From: an uncultured Dokdonella sp.
GTDB lineage: Bacteria > Pseudomonadota > Gammaproteobacteria > Xanthomonadales > Rhodanobacteraceae
Assembly (NCBI GenBank): GCA_934526015.1
Contig: CAKSZY010000033.1
Coordinates: forward strand, 1 to 19,150
Length of the DNA stretch: 19,150 bases
Direction of reading: 5' to 3'
Shown here: positions 1-9,183 of the stretch, in pieces
Numbering within the stretch: the first letter of the stretch is position 1
Layout of the letters: each line of letters starts with the position of its first letter
The notes under the pieces: model-generated
Database searches by the model: none
Told to the model about the DNA's origin: nothing
What the model saw: only the letters and a program-made list of their open reading frames with translations
Position numbers and translations under genes: made by a program

Positions 1-32
1 CCCAAGGCAGCTTGACCCCGCAGGCGATCCAC

Positions 33-875
33 TTATCGGACCGGGCTCAGCTGTTCAAACAACCGGAGCCACTTCTCGATGCGCTCCACCGATCGGGCGA
101 ACTCAACCGCCTGTGCGGTAAAGCTCGAAGTCGTAAGAAATACGCCCTTGTTTGCCCGCTGTCCTGCCAAGGCCCCGTAGAAGCCTTGGATCTCCGGCCG
201 CCCCACTACGCCCTGCCAGCGTTTGGCCTGTACATACACCTTCTCAAGTCCCAGCCGATCAAGGGAGATCACCCCGTCGATTCCGCCATCTCCACTCCCA
301 CCTACTCGTTGCAGATCGCCACGGCTGGTGCCGTATCCGAGTTTGTGCAGCAGGTCGAGGACGACGGTCTCGAAGTATTTTGGTGAAACCTGAAGCAGAA
401 GATCGAGGAGCTCTGAACTGACGGACGCGCGGATCTCAGCCAGTGCTGTCTGCAAGCGGTCATCGGGGCTCTGCACGTTGTCGGGCAGTCCTTCAGTTTC
501 GTCAGGATCAATGGCGCTGGACGCGTTTGGCCTGAGTCTTACGTCCAGATAGTTCCGCGCCAACGCTTCCACCTGATGCGCCGAAAGCGGTGCCGGATTG
601 TCGGCAATGAACCTGCGCCCTGCTTCGGTCAGGCACCACATCCCGTGCTTGGGGCTGTCCGAGTACCCCGCACGTTTGAGGCGGTCATGTGCCCACCCCG
701 CGCGATTCTTGTAAGTCGCCTGCCCGGTCGGCAGTGAAACCTCGCGATCGGCTTCCGTCAGCCCCAGTGAATCCGCTGCTGCCTCGTGTGCTTGCCGGGC
801 TTGAATCCCCTCCGGACGAGTGGCGAGGAAGCGCAGGATCGGCTCGATGAATTGATCGTAGGTGGGCACGGCCAT
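33..875 (-). CDS. Mrr-family restriction endonuclease, C-terminally short
   Basis: A 280-residue protein. The N-terminal ~95 residues resemble the winged-helix Mrr_N domain. Residues ~160-265 form the PD-(D/E)xK nuclease fold: F-E at 168-169, GGSGDGGIDG around D200, and the QAK motif (Q216, K218). Mrr enzymes usually cut modified (methylated) foreign DNA; this role is inferred from the family. The ATG at 875 was chosen because GGGGAG lies just upstream at good spacing and MAVPTYDQF matches the usual Mrr start. The family normally continues after the last nuclease strand with a V-L-I-D-G-type segment and a further 30-40 residues. Here the frame ends in EKWLRLFEQLSPVR and stops, and the other two frames do not restore the missing segment. 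GC is lower than in the core genes, fitting accessory DNA. Whether the enzyme is active is uncertain. Confidence 0.85.
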   Translation of the reverse strand: MAVPTYDQFIEPILRFLATRPEGIQARQAHEAAADSLGLTEADREVSLPTGQATYKNRAGWAHDRLKRAGYSDSPKHGMWCLTEAGRRFIADNPAPLSAHQVEALARNYLDVRLRPNASSAIDPDETEGLPDNVQSPDDRLQTALAEIRASVSSELLDLLLQVSPKYFETVVLDLLHKLGYGTSRGDLQRVGGSGDGGIDGVISLDRLGLEKVYVQAKRWQGVVGRPEIQGFYGALAGQRANKGVFLTTSSFTAQAVEFARSVERIEKWLRLFEQLSPVR

Positions 876-889
876 TTGATTCTCCCCGA

Positions 890-1090
890 TCATGCGCCGG
901 AAAACCGGCCCCCATCTTCCTGCGCATTTCCCAGAGCGGACAGCATTTCCAGCAGCGTCGGCAGCCGCTTCTTCCACGCGCTGCAGGCAGTGAATCTGGC
1001 TGCGATCTCATCAATCGAGCGAAACCGGGCTGGCAACCTATGGTCACCCGGGAACCATGGTCTGGCCAAATCGGCCAATCTATGGTCCCC
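890..1090 (-). pseudogene. Possible 3' remnant of a restriction-modification gene
   Basis: An open frame on the minus strand ends in TGA at 890, 14 nt before the Mrr start. Its last ~50 residues (LPARFRSIDEIAARF, then KRLPTLLEMLSALGNAQEDGGRF) read like the small C-terminal helical module I recall at the end of large DNA methyltransferases and related helicases, where the pattern is roughly 'LPxxVxAV...LLExLxALGxAR..DGRY'. No start codon or catalytic domain remains: upstream the frame runs into the tRNA gene. I infer a truncated gene that once preceded mrr in the same operon. The family match is from memory and weak; it could be a spurious frame. Confidence 0.3.
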
Positions 1091-1120
1091 CGCACACATG
1101 GACAGCTTCGGATTCGCATG

Positions 1121-1196
1121 TGGTGGGCCCACCAGGACTCGAACCTGGAACCAAGGGATTATGAGTCCCCTGCTCTGACCATTGAGCTATAGGCCC
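1121..1196 (-). tRNA. tRNA with CAU anticodon, probably tRNA-Ile2 (lysidine-modified)
   Basis: The minus strand folds as a complete 76-nt tRNA. It has a 7-bp acceptor stem (GGGCCTA/TGGGCCC), discriminator A and encoded CCA at 1123-1121, a T-loop GGTTCGAGTCC, and an anticodon loop CTCATAA with CAT at 1163-1161 (tRNA positions 34-36). CAU can belong to initiator Met, elongator Met or Ile2. The absence of an initiator-type acceptor mismatch and the anticodon-arm text ACTCATAATCCCTTGGT resemble enterobacterial ileX more than metT, so Ile2, modified by TilS to read AUA, is preferred. Its 3' end faces the restriction-gene patch, a typical island attachment position. Confidence 0.93.
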
Positions 1197-1234
1197 GTCG
1201 CGACATGCTGCGCCGTGCGTGGGCGCGGCGCGTG

Positions 1235-1240
1235 ATTGTA
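1235..1240 (-). promoter_or_regulatory. Candidate -10 box for the tRNA
   Basis: The minus strand reads TACAAT (5 of 6 to TATAAT) 39 nt before the tRNA 5' end, followed by a very GC-rich stretch like the discriminators of stable-RNA promoters. No convincing -35 hexamer is visible at 16-18 nt spacing. Confidence 0.35.
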
Positions 1241-1345
1241 GCGCCTGACCGCGAGCGGACGGGGCGTCGGATGGCACTGCTCCGCTGCGTGCGGTGGCGG
1301 CGTCGGGCGTGCGATGCTGCGCGCGGATTCCCTGCCGGCGATCGC

Positions 1346-2575
1346 ATGCTCAACCTGCTCTGGCTCGCGTTCTTCCTGGTGGCGGCGCTCGCGGCGATGG
1401 CGCGCTGGCTGCTGGGCGGCGATCCGGCGGTGTTCGCGGCGATGGTGGCGAGCCTGTTCGACATGGCCCGGCTGTCGGTCGAGGTGATGGTGCTGCTGTT
1501 CGGCACGCTGACCTTGTGGCTCGGCTTCCTGCGCATCGCCGAACAGGCCGGGCTGGTCGATGCGCTGGCGCGCCTGCTCGCGCCGCTGTTCGCACGGCTG
1601 ATGCCGGAGGTGCCGCGCGGGCATCCGGCGGTCGGCCTGATCACCCTCAACTTCGCCGCCAACGGGCTCGGCCTCGACAATGCAGCAACGCCGATCGGCC
1701 TGCGCGCGATGCGCGAACTGCAGACGCTCAATCCCTCGTCGACGACGGCGAGCAATGCGCAGATCCTGTTCCTCGTGCTGAACGCCTCGTCGCTGACCGT
1801 GCTGCCGGTGTCGATCTTCATGTACCGCGCGCAGCAGGGCGCGGCGGATCCGACCCTGGTGTTCCTGCCGATCCTGCTGGCGACGAGCATGTCGACCCTG
1901 GTCGGCCTGCTGTCGGTGGCGCTGGTGCAGCGGCTGCGCCTGCGCGATCCGGTGGTGCTGGCCTTCCTCGGCGGCGGCGCGCTCGTGTTCGGCGGCTTCG
2001 TCGCGCTGCTGGCAACGCTGTCGGCGTCGGCGCTGGCGGCGTTGTCGTCGCTGCTCGGCAACCTGACCCTGTTCGGCATCATCATCGCCTTCCTCGTTGC
2101 CGGCGCGATCAAGCGCGTGCCGGTGTACGAGAGTTTCGTCGAGGGCGCCAAGCAGGGCTTCGCGGTGGCGCGTGACCTGTTGCCGTACCTGGTGGCGATG
2201 CTGTGCGCGGTCGGCGCCCTGCGCGCCTCCGGCGCACTCGACTTCGCCCTCGACGGCATCCGCTGGCTGGCCACCGCGAGCGGTGCCGACACGCGCTTCG
2301 TCGATGCCCTGCCGACCGCGCTGGTCAAGCCGTTCTCCGGCAGCGCGGCGCGGGCGATGCTGATCGAGACGATGCAGACGCACGGCGTCGACAGCTTCCC
2401 GGCACTGCTCGCGGCGACCGTGCAAGGCAGCACGGAGACGACGTTCTACGTGCTCGCGGTGTACTTCGGCGCGGTCGGCATCCGCCGCGCGCGCCATGCC
2501 GTCGGTTGTGCGCTGCTCGCCGACCTCGCCGGCGTGCTCGCCTCGATCGCGGTCTGCTACTGGTTCTTCGGCTGA
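1346..2575 (+). CDS. Fused SpmA-SpmB-like membrane protein (nucleoside-recognition 'Gate' domains)
   Basis: A 409-residue polytopic membrane protein. The N-terminal half (about 1-200) is SpmA-like, with the signature NFAANGLGLDNAATPIGLRAM at 103-122. The C-terminal half (about 210-409) is SpmB-like, with KPFSGSAARAM at 328-338 and QGSTETTFYVLAVYFGAVG at 360-378. In Bacillus, SpmA and SpmB act in spore-core dehydration as separate proteins; in non-sporulating proteobacteria the fused form has no firmly assigned substrate, so transport is inference. The ATG at 1346 is chosen because the hydrophobic N-terminus (MLNLLWLAFFLVAAL) begins there and the upstream frame is Arg-rich; the Shine-Dalgarno is weak. 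The gene ends convergently, overlapping the next gene's 3' end by 19 nt. Confidence 0.9.
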   Translation: MLNLLWLAFFLVAALAAMARWLLGGDPAVFAAMVASLFDMARLSVEVMVLLFGTLTLWLGFLRIAEQAGLVDALARLLAPLFARLMPEVPRGHPAVGLITLNFAANGLGLDNAATPIGLRAMRELQTLNPSSTTASNAQILFLVLNASSLTVLPVSIFMYRAQQGAADPTLVFLPILLATSMSTLVGLLSVALVQRLRLRDPVVLAFLGGGALVFGGFVALLATLSASALAALSSLLGNLTLFGIIIAFLVAGAIKRVPVYESFVEGAKQGFAVARDLLPYLVAMLCAVGALRASGALDFALDGIRWLATASGADTRFVDALPTALVKPFSGSAARAMLIETMQTHGVDSFPALLAATVQGSTETTFYVLAVYFGAVGIRRARHAVGCALLADLAGVLASIAVCYWFFG

Positions 2576-4221
2576 GGGCTGCCGGCGGCCGCGGCCGCCG
2601 GCAGCGGGTGCGCACGCAATTGCGGGAAGTCGTCGGCACAGTCCGAAGCGAGGATCTCGCGCGACCAGGCCGCCCACCACGCCTCGAAGTCGTGCGGCTC
2701 GCGCGCCAGTCCGTGTTCGACCAGTCGCACGTCGCCGCTCCATGGCAGGGCGTCGAAACAGTAGAGGCGCAGCGGCCGGCCCTCGCCGATGACGAGGGCG
2801 TGCTCGCGCACGTGGGCGAACACTTCGGCGGTCGGCGGCAGCATCGCCAGCACATTCCCGGCATGCGGATTCACCGGCACGATGCCGCCGGCCATGATGC
2901 CGCCCTGCGCATTGCGGGCGAAGGCGGTCGTTTGCCAGAGATCGGGCACGAGGACGACGGCATGCTCGCCGCGCGCATGCGCGGTGGCGGCCACCTCGAC
3001 GACCTTCGGCAACAGCGCGCGCATGGCCAGGCCGGCCTCGCGCCATGGTGCGGTCGAAACCGCCAGCGCTGCGGCGAACACCGGCAGGATGAACACGGCG
3101 ACGATCGCCGCGGCCTGCTCGCGGCGCGCAAACGGCAGCACCATCCACAGCGCCAGCCAGGCGCCGGTGGCATAGAACATGCGCGCGCCGAAGCCGCCGG
3201 GTTCGCTGCCGTCGAAATGCACGGCCAGGGCGACGATGGTGAGACCGGTGGCGGCGGCCGGCAGCAGCCAGCTTCCCAGCCAGCGGCGTTCGCGCACGGC
3301 CAGCCAGGCACCGCCGGCGAGGACCGCCAGCACCGCGGCGACCAGCCACACCGCGCCGGCAGCGAACGGGCCTTCCAGCACCGGTGCCATGCCGGCCACG
3401 CGGCGCGGCAACGCGAACACATCGAAGCTGAAGGTCGATGCGTGCGCCTCGTAGACGCGCATGGCCTGGCCGAACAGGTGCCGGCGCAGCAGCAGCACCG
3501 CGGCAAGCACGGCGAAGGCCGGCAGCGCATCGCGCACGGCGACGAGCACGGCACGCGCGCACGCGCGCAGGCGGGATTCCCCTTCCGCGGCGGGCGGCGC
3601 GACCATCAGCGCGACCAGCACCATCAACGGTGGCGCGAGCATCGCCGCTTCCTTCGAGCTCAAGGCGAAGGCGAGCGCGAGCAGGCTTGCCAGACGCGCG
3701 CCATCCAGCCAGCGCCGTGCGGCTAGGTGACGTTCGCAGGCGACCAGCACGCCGGCCAGGGCGAGCTGGTCGAAGCGCGCGGCCGGCCAGACGCTGGCCT
3801 CGGGGGCCAGCGGCCACAGCCAGAACAGCGCGGCGGCGAGCCACGCTGCCGCGGCGCCGGACGGGCCGTCAGCGAGCCGGCGCACGAGGCGCAGCAGCAG
3901 CCAGCCGCAAAGGACATGAAGGAGGAAGTTGCCGATCTGCCAGCCGGCCGGTTCGTAGCCGGCATGCAGCGCCGAAACCACCCAGCTGACCAGGCCGGTC
4001 GGTCGGTAGAACCCGGTCTGCAGGCCTTCCGCTTCGCTGTAGGCGCGCGCCAGGCTCGGAAGTGCCTGTCCCTGCTCGAGCAACTGGTTGGCGCGGAGGA
4101 CGAGCGCCCAGTCGTCGCTGAGGAATGCGCCGCCCCAGGTGGAGGCGCACAGCAACGCGGCGACGGCCAGGGCCGTCGCCGCGAGGGCGGGAATCAGCAC
4201 GCGCGGCGCGGTTGCGCGCAC
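2557..4221 (-). CDS. GT-C-like polytopic membrane protein, putative glycosyltransferase
   Basis: About 554 residues with many hydrophobic helices in the first ~410 residues and a soluble C-terminal part. After the first membrane segment come SDDW (D36-D37), FYRP (71-74) and an N98-x3-H102 motif (NFLLH). This D-D, Y-R-P, N-LLH arrangement is typical of GT-C fold enzymes using polyprenyl-phosphate sugars (PMT/ArnT/TMTC-like), so transfer of a sugar at the periplasmic face is inferred; no substrate can be named. No ATG fits without running far into rpoD. The GTG at 4221, 7 nt after the rpoD stop, gives MRATAPRVLIPALAATALAVAALL, a good first membrane helix; a second GTG 21 nt later is possible. 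It is probably co-transcribed with rpoD. Confidence 0.75.
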   Translation of the reverse strand: MRATAPRVLIPALAATALAVAALLCASTWGGAFLSDDWALVLRANQLLEQGQALPSLARAYSEAEGLQTGFYRPTGLVSWVVSALHAGYEPAGWQIGNFLLHVLCGWLLLRLVRRLADGPSGAAAAWLAAALFWLWPLAPEASVWPAARFDQLALAGVLVACERHLAARRWLDGARLASLLALAFALSSKEAAMLAPPLMVLVALMVAPPAAEGESRLRACARAVLVAVRDALPAFAVLAAVLLLRRHLFGQAMRVYEAHASTFSFDVFALPRRVAGMAPVLEGPFAAGAVWLVAAVLAVLAGGAWLAVRERRWLGSWLLPAAATGLTIVALAVHFDGSEPGGFGARMFYATGAWLALWMVLPFARREQAAAIVAVFILPVFAAALAVSTAPWREAGLAMRALLPKVVEVAATAHARGEHAVVLVPDLWQTTAFARNAQGGIMAGGIVPVNPHAGNVLAMLPPTAEVFAHVREHALVIGEGRPLRLYCFDALPWSGDVRLVEHGLAREPHDFEAWWAAWSREILASDCADDFPQLRAHPLPAAAAAGSPQPKNQ

Positions 4222-4228
4222 GCGCGGC

Positions 4229-6079
<1,851 letters not shown>

Positions 6080-6114
6080 GAAGTTTCCGCTGTTACCGTA
6101 AGCAAAGACTTGGA

Positions 6115-6144
6115 AGTATAGGAGCCGCGTCAAGGGCGACCCAA
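6115..6144 (-). promoter_or_regulatory. Candidate rpoD promoter
   Basis: In the 120-nt gap between dtd and rpoD the minus strand has TATACT (6120-6115; 5 of 6 to TATAAT) 36 nt before the ATG. A poor -35, TTGGGT (6144-6139), lies 18 nt upstream. A better -35-like TTGACG (6133-6128) is too close to pair with this -10, so the exact promoter is uncertain. Confidence 0.35.
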
Positions 6145-6199
6145 ACCGTTGATCCGCAAGGGATTTGCATGCAAGGTCGTCTTCGTCGACCAAAACCGC

Positions 6200-6646
6200 T
6201 CAGGACGGCGCCACGCGCAGGTGGAAGGTGACCGGGCCGTCGTTGACGAGGTGCACCTTCATGTGGGTACGGAAACGCCCGGTTTCCACCACCGCGTGCG
6301 CTTCGCGGGCCCGTTCGACCAGGCGGGCGAACCAGCGCTCGCCGTCCTCCGGGCTGGCGGCACCCGAGAAACCCGGACGCATGCCGCTCGCCGTGTCGGC
6401 GGCGAGGGTGAACTGCGAGACCAGCAGCAGGCCGCCGCCGGTGTCGCGCAGCGAGCGGTTCATGCGCCCTTCGGCATCGGCGAACACGCGATAGCCGAGC
6501 AGGCGTTCCAGCATGCGTTGCACTTGCGCCTCGCCGTCGCCGCGCTCGACCGCGACCAGCGCCAGCAGGCCGCCATCGATGCGTCCGACCGTTGCGCCGT
6601 CGACATCGACCCGCGCCGATTCGACGCGCTGGATGAGGGCGATCAT
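6200..6646 (-). CDS. dtd: D-aminoacyl-tRNA deacylase
   Basis: 148 residues, the normal size for DTD. It hydrolyses D-amino acids (and mischarged Gly from tRNA-Ala) from tRNA in the cytoplasm. Hallmarks are the SQFTL motif at 77-81 and the Gly-cisPro motif NDGPVT at 135-140, which forms the chirality filter. The ATG at 6646 is preceded by GGGAG at good spacing, and MIALIQRV is the usual N-terminus. It lies 120 nt upstream of rpoD on the same strand and diverges from the acyltransferase gene. Confidence 0.97.
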   Translation of the reverse strand: MIALIQRVESARVDVDGATVGRIDGGLLALVAVERGDGEAQVQRMLERLLGYRVFADAEGRMNRSLRDTGGGLLLVSQFTLAADTASGMRPGFSGAASPEDGERWFARLVERAREAHAVVETGRFRTHMKVHLVNDGPVTFHLRVAPS

Positions 6647-6713
6647 GCGGGCTCCCGGTTGCGAAAACGGCATCCTCGGCGCTGCGCACGGCGGCGGTCA
6701 ACGGGATCGTGGC

Positions 6714-6719
6714 TAGAAT
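6714..6719 (+). promoter_or_regulatory. Candidate -10 box for the acyltransferase gene
   Basis: TAGAAT lies 30 nt before the ATG at 6750 in the 103-nt divergent dtd/acyltransferase gap. No clear -35 is visible at the expected spacing. The gene also lacks an obvious Shine-Dalgarno. Confidence 0.3.
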
Positions 6720-6749
6720 CATCGGTTCCACCCCTCGCCTGCCTCCTCG

Positions 6750-7694
6750 ATGACCTTGCCGTTCCGCCTCCTGCTCGCCTTCCTGTCGCTCGCCGGGCTG
6801 CTGCCGTTGCGCGTGCTGCACGCGGCCGGCGCGCTGCTCGGTCATGGCTCCTGGATTGCCCGCGGACGCGAGCGCCGGGTCACCGAGGTCAATCTCCGTC
6901 TGATCCAAACGCGCAATGGCGCACAAACAGGACAGCGACCGCTCGACGGAAGCGCCGCCGGCGATGTGATGGAGGCACTCGACCCGCGCCGGGTGCTGGT
7001 CGAGACCGGCCGCTCGGTGACCGAGATCGCGCGCGTCTGGTGCGGCAATCCGTCGCGCGCGCTCGAACTCGTGCGCGAGGTGCGCGGCGGCGAGCTGTTC
7101 GACGCCGCCCTCGCCAGCGGTCGTGGCGTCATCGTCGCCGCGCCGCACCTCGGTTGCTGGGAGCTGCTGAACTACTGGCTGGCCGCGCGCACGCCGCTGG
7201 CGATCGTCTACCGGCCCCCGCGCAACCCCGACATGGAACCGTTCCTGCGCGCCGCCCGCGGCGCCGTCGAGGTCGAGCAGGTGCGCGCCGAAGGCGCCGG
7301 CGTGCGCACGTTGTACCGGCGCCTGACTGCCGGCGGCGTGGTCGGCATCCTGCCCGACCAGCAGCCCAAGCAGGGCGAAGGCGAGTTCGCCCCGTTCTGC
7401 GGCATCGAGGCTCTGACCATGGTGCTGGTGCCGCGCCTGGCCGAGCGCACCGGCGCGACCGTGCTGTTCGCCTTCGCCGAACGCCTGCCGAAAGGTGCCG
7501 GCTTCCGCATCCAGCTGTTGCCGGCACCGCCCGGCATCGCCGACCGCGACCTGCGCATCGCCTGCACGGCGCTCAACCGCGGCGTCGAAGACTGCGTGCG
7601 GCTGGCGCCGTTGCAGTACCAGTGGCATTACAAGCGCTGGTCGCGGCGTCCGCCCGGCGACACCGCCGGCAACCCGTACAAGCGCGCGCGCTGA
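6750..7694 (+). CDS. LpxL/HtrB-type lysophospholipid (lipid A) acyltransferase
   Basis: 314 residues with an N-terminal hydrophobic anchor (1-30). The family motifs are visible: the catalytic H-x4-E as H133-LGCW-E138, YRPPRNP at 154-160, GILPDQ at 199-204, and the C-terminal YQWHYKRW at 290-297. These enzymes transfer an acyl chain from acyl-ACP to a lipid A precursor (or related lipid) at the inner membrane; the exact acceptor cannot be read from sequence. One oddity: after VNLRL the usual CFP(E/D)L-type linker before LVETGR is replaced by a longer segment (about 51-80, nt 6900-6989) with codons rare for this genome (CAA, AAT, ACA, GGA, CGA). It diverges from dtd; nothing follows it closely. 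Confidence 0.88.
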   Translation: MTLPFRLLLAFLSLAGLLPLRVLHAAGALLGHGSWIARGRERRVTEVNLRLIQTRNGAQTGQRPLDGSAAGDVMEALDPRRVLVETGRSVTEIARVWCGNPSRALELVREVRGGELFDAALASGRGVIVAAPHLGCWELLNYWLAARTPLAIVYRPPRNPDMEPFLRAARGAVEVEQVRAEGAGVRTLYRRLTAGGVVGILPDQQPKQGEGEFAPFCGIEALTMVLVPRLAERTGATVLFAFAERLPKGAGFRIQLLPAPPGIADRDLRIACTALNRGVEDCVRLAPLQYQWHYKRWSRRPPGDTAGNPYKRAR

Positions 7695-7711
7695 TCCCCC
7701 CGTTCGCGGGG
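7695..7711 (+). terminator. GC hairpin after the acyltransferase gene
   Basis: CCCCG-TTCG-CGGGG (7698-7711) starts 4 nt after the stop codon. It is a 5-bp stem without a following T tract, so it is a weak or rho-dependent terminator at best. Confidence 0.25.
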
Positions 7712-8217
7712 TGGGCGGGCGCGGGCCGCGCCTCCACCATGCGGCGACCAAGCCAGCCGGACCTTCCGGCGCGGCTGCGCTGACAGGGGTTGCGCATGAA
7801 GTTGCCATTCCGTTTCGCCCTGCGGGCGGCGCTCGCCTGCCGGACGACCGGCGAGCCCGCGCCATCCGGCGCCGCGGCCCCTGCGCCGCGCCGGTCGACA
7901 CCGGCGCGCCCGGATCGTTGTCGACGGACGTGGCGGACGCCGCGGGTCCGTGCCGCTGCTCGCGGCCATCGATGCCGCGAGGCCGCCATCGTCGGCGATG
8001 CTCGAGACCCGCGCCCTCGACCCCGCGCAGCACTGCGCGTGGCTCGGGATTCCGGCCCGGGATTCCTGCGCGTTCGTGCAGGGCACCGACACGATCTTCC
8101 GCGCCCCCTTCGAGAACCCGTGGCCGGACCTCGACCGCGCCACTCCCGCGATCCAGCCACCACCACGCCAGCGCGCGCGCCGACCGCACGCGCGATGACA
8201 ACCGAAGGATTCCACCG
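7712..8217. other. 506-nt interval with no convincing gene
   Basis: A GC-rich stretch between the acyltransferase and the secreted-protein gene. Most readings are Arg/Pro/Ala-rich and gene-unlike. The exception is a plus-strand frame, GTG at 7950 to TGA at 8198 (82 codons), whose third positions are nearly all G/C and whose middle (LDPAQHCAWLGIPARDSCAFVQ, then a short Phe/Pro/Trp stretch) looks protein-like. It has no recognisable family, no clear Shine-Dalgarno, and an Arg-rich tail. It may be a small gene, a decayed gene or chance. No clear promoter was identified for the following gene. Confidence 0.4.
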
Positions 8218-9051
8218 ATGAACATCCGTCCGCGCTCGCCACATCCTTGCCGTTGGCTGCAACGCCTGCTGGCCGCCACCGCCCTGCTGGCGCCGCTGTC
8301 GGCGCATGCCGTGTTCCAGAACGGCGGCTTCGAGCTGAACTCGTTCGCCGGCTGGACCCTCGAAGGCGGTCTCAACCCGGGCCTCGCCGGCAGCCCGCCG
8401 TTCACCGGCGCCAGCGTGCAGATCACGCCCGGCTCGCCGGGACCGGCGAACATCGTCGGCACGCTCAGCGATCCGCGTGCGCCGTTGATCAGCCTGCCGC
8501 GCGTCGGCAGCTACACCGCACGCCTCAACGACGAGGCCGGCGGTGCGCGGGTGACGCGACTGCGCCAGGTCGACACCCTGACCGCGGCCGACATCGACCC
8601 GGCCGACGGCCTGCCGCACCTGCGCTTCGCCTTCGCACCGGTCCTCGACGACCCGAGCCATGCCGCGCACGAGCAGCCGTACTTCTACGTCGCCGTGCGC
8701 AACCTCGCCGACAACAGCCTGTTGTTCGAGCAGTTCGCCTGGTCGGGACAGCCCGGGGTCGACTTCCTGCAGGGCAGCGGCAACTGGAAGTACCTGCCGT
8801 TCCAGAACGTGGATGCGGTGCTGCCGCTGTCGGCCATCGGCCAGCCGATCGAACTGGTGGTGATCGCTGCCGACTGCTCGCTCGGCGGCCATGGCGGCTA
8901 TGTCTACGTCGACGGCTTCGGTTCGACTGCGGTCGGTCAGCCCGGCGGCGGCGGCACCGCGATCGCGGTACCGGTCGGCCATCCCTTCGCGCTCGCGGCA
9001 CTCGTCGCCCTGCTGGCTGCCACCGGCTGGCGACGCGCGCGGCGGGCCTGA
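8218..9051 (+). CDS. Secreted beta-sandwich protein with C-terminal sorting-like tail
   Basis: 277 residues. A signal peptide (basic n-region, hydrophobic 17-28, A-H-A cleavage at about 31/32) is followed by VFQNGGFELNSFAGWTLEGG, the opening of a carbohydrate-binding/jelly-roll type module. The mature part is rich in short beta-strand-like segments and closes with GGYVYVDGFG. The C-terminus is tripartite: a Gly-rich linker, then VPVGHP, a hydrophobic helix (about 255-269) and a basic end (RRARRA). This resembles PEP-CTERM/IPTL-CTERM sorting signals, though neither canonical motif is present. The ATG at 8218 is preceded by AAGGA at 8-nt spacing. Function is unknown; export and membrane or surface anchoring are inferred. 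No sortase-like gene lies in the window. Confidence 0.8.
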   Translation: MNIRPRSPHPCRWLQRLLAATALLAPLSAHAVFQNGGFELNSFAGWTLEGGLNPGLAGSPPFTGASVQITPGSPGPANIVGTLSDPRAPLISLPRVGSYTARLNDEAGGARVTRLRQVDTLTAADIDPADGLPHLRFAFAPVLDDPSHAAHEQPYFYVAVRNLADNSLLFEQFAWSGQPGVDFLQGSGNWKYLPFQNVDAVLPLSAIGQPIELVVIAADCSLGGHGGYVYVDGFGSTAVGQPGGGGTAIAVPVGHPFALAALVALLAATGWRRARRA

Positions 9052-9183
9052 GGGGGAGGTCGGTCGCAGCCCCCGTGGCTCGGCGTGTGCCCGGCCCCCG
9101 CACCGGACCGCGGCCACCATCACGGGCGGACGAACGAAACCGCGGACGCATGGCGGTGAAGCCGGTCGTGGAGGGGCGGTGCT

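Noticed and set aside
1187..3844. An 885-codon minus-strand frame through the SpmA-SpmB gene and half of the GT-C gene
   Set aside because: Arg/Ala-rich throughout, no domains, and it runs over two genes on opposite strands.
6128..6133. TTGACG as the -35 of rpoD
   Set aside because: Good hexamer, but the only good -10 (TATACT) lies 7 nt away, and nothing -10-like lies at 16-18 nt.
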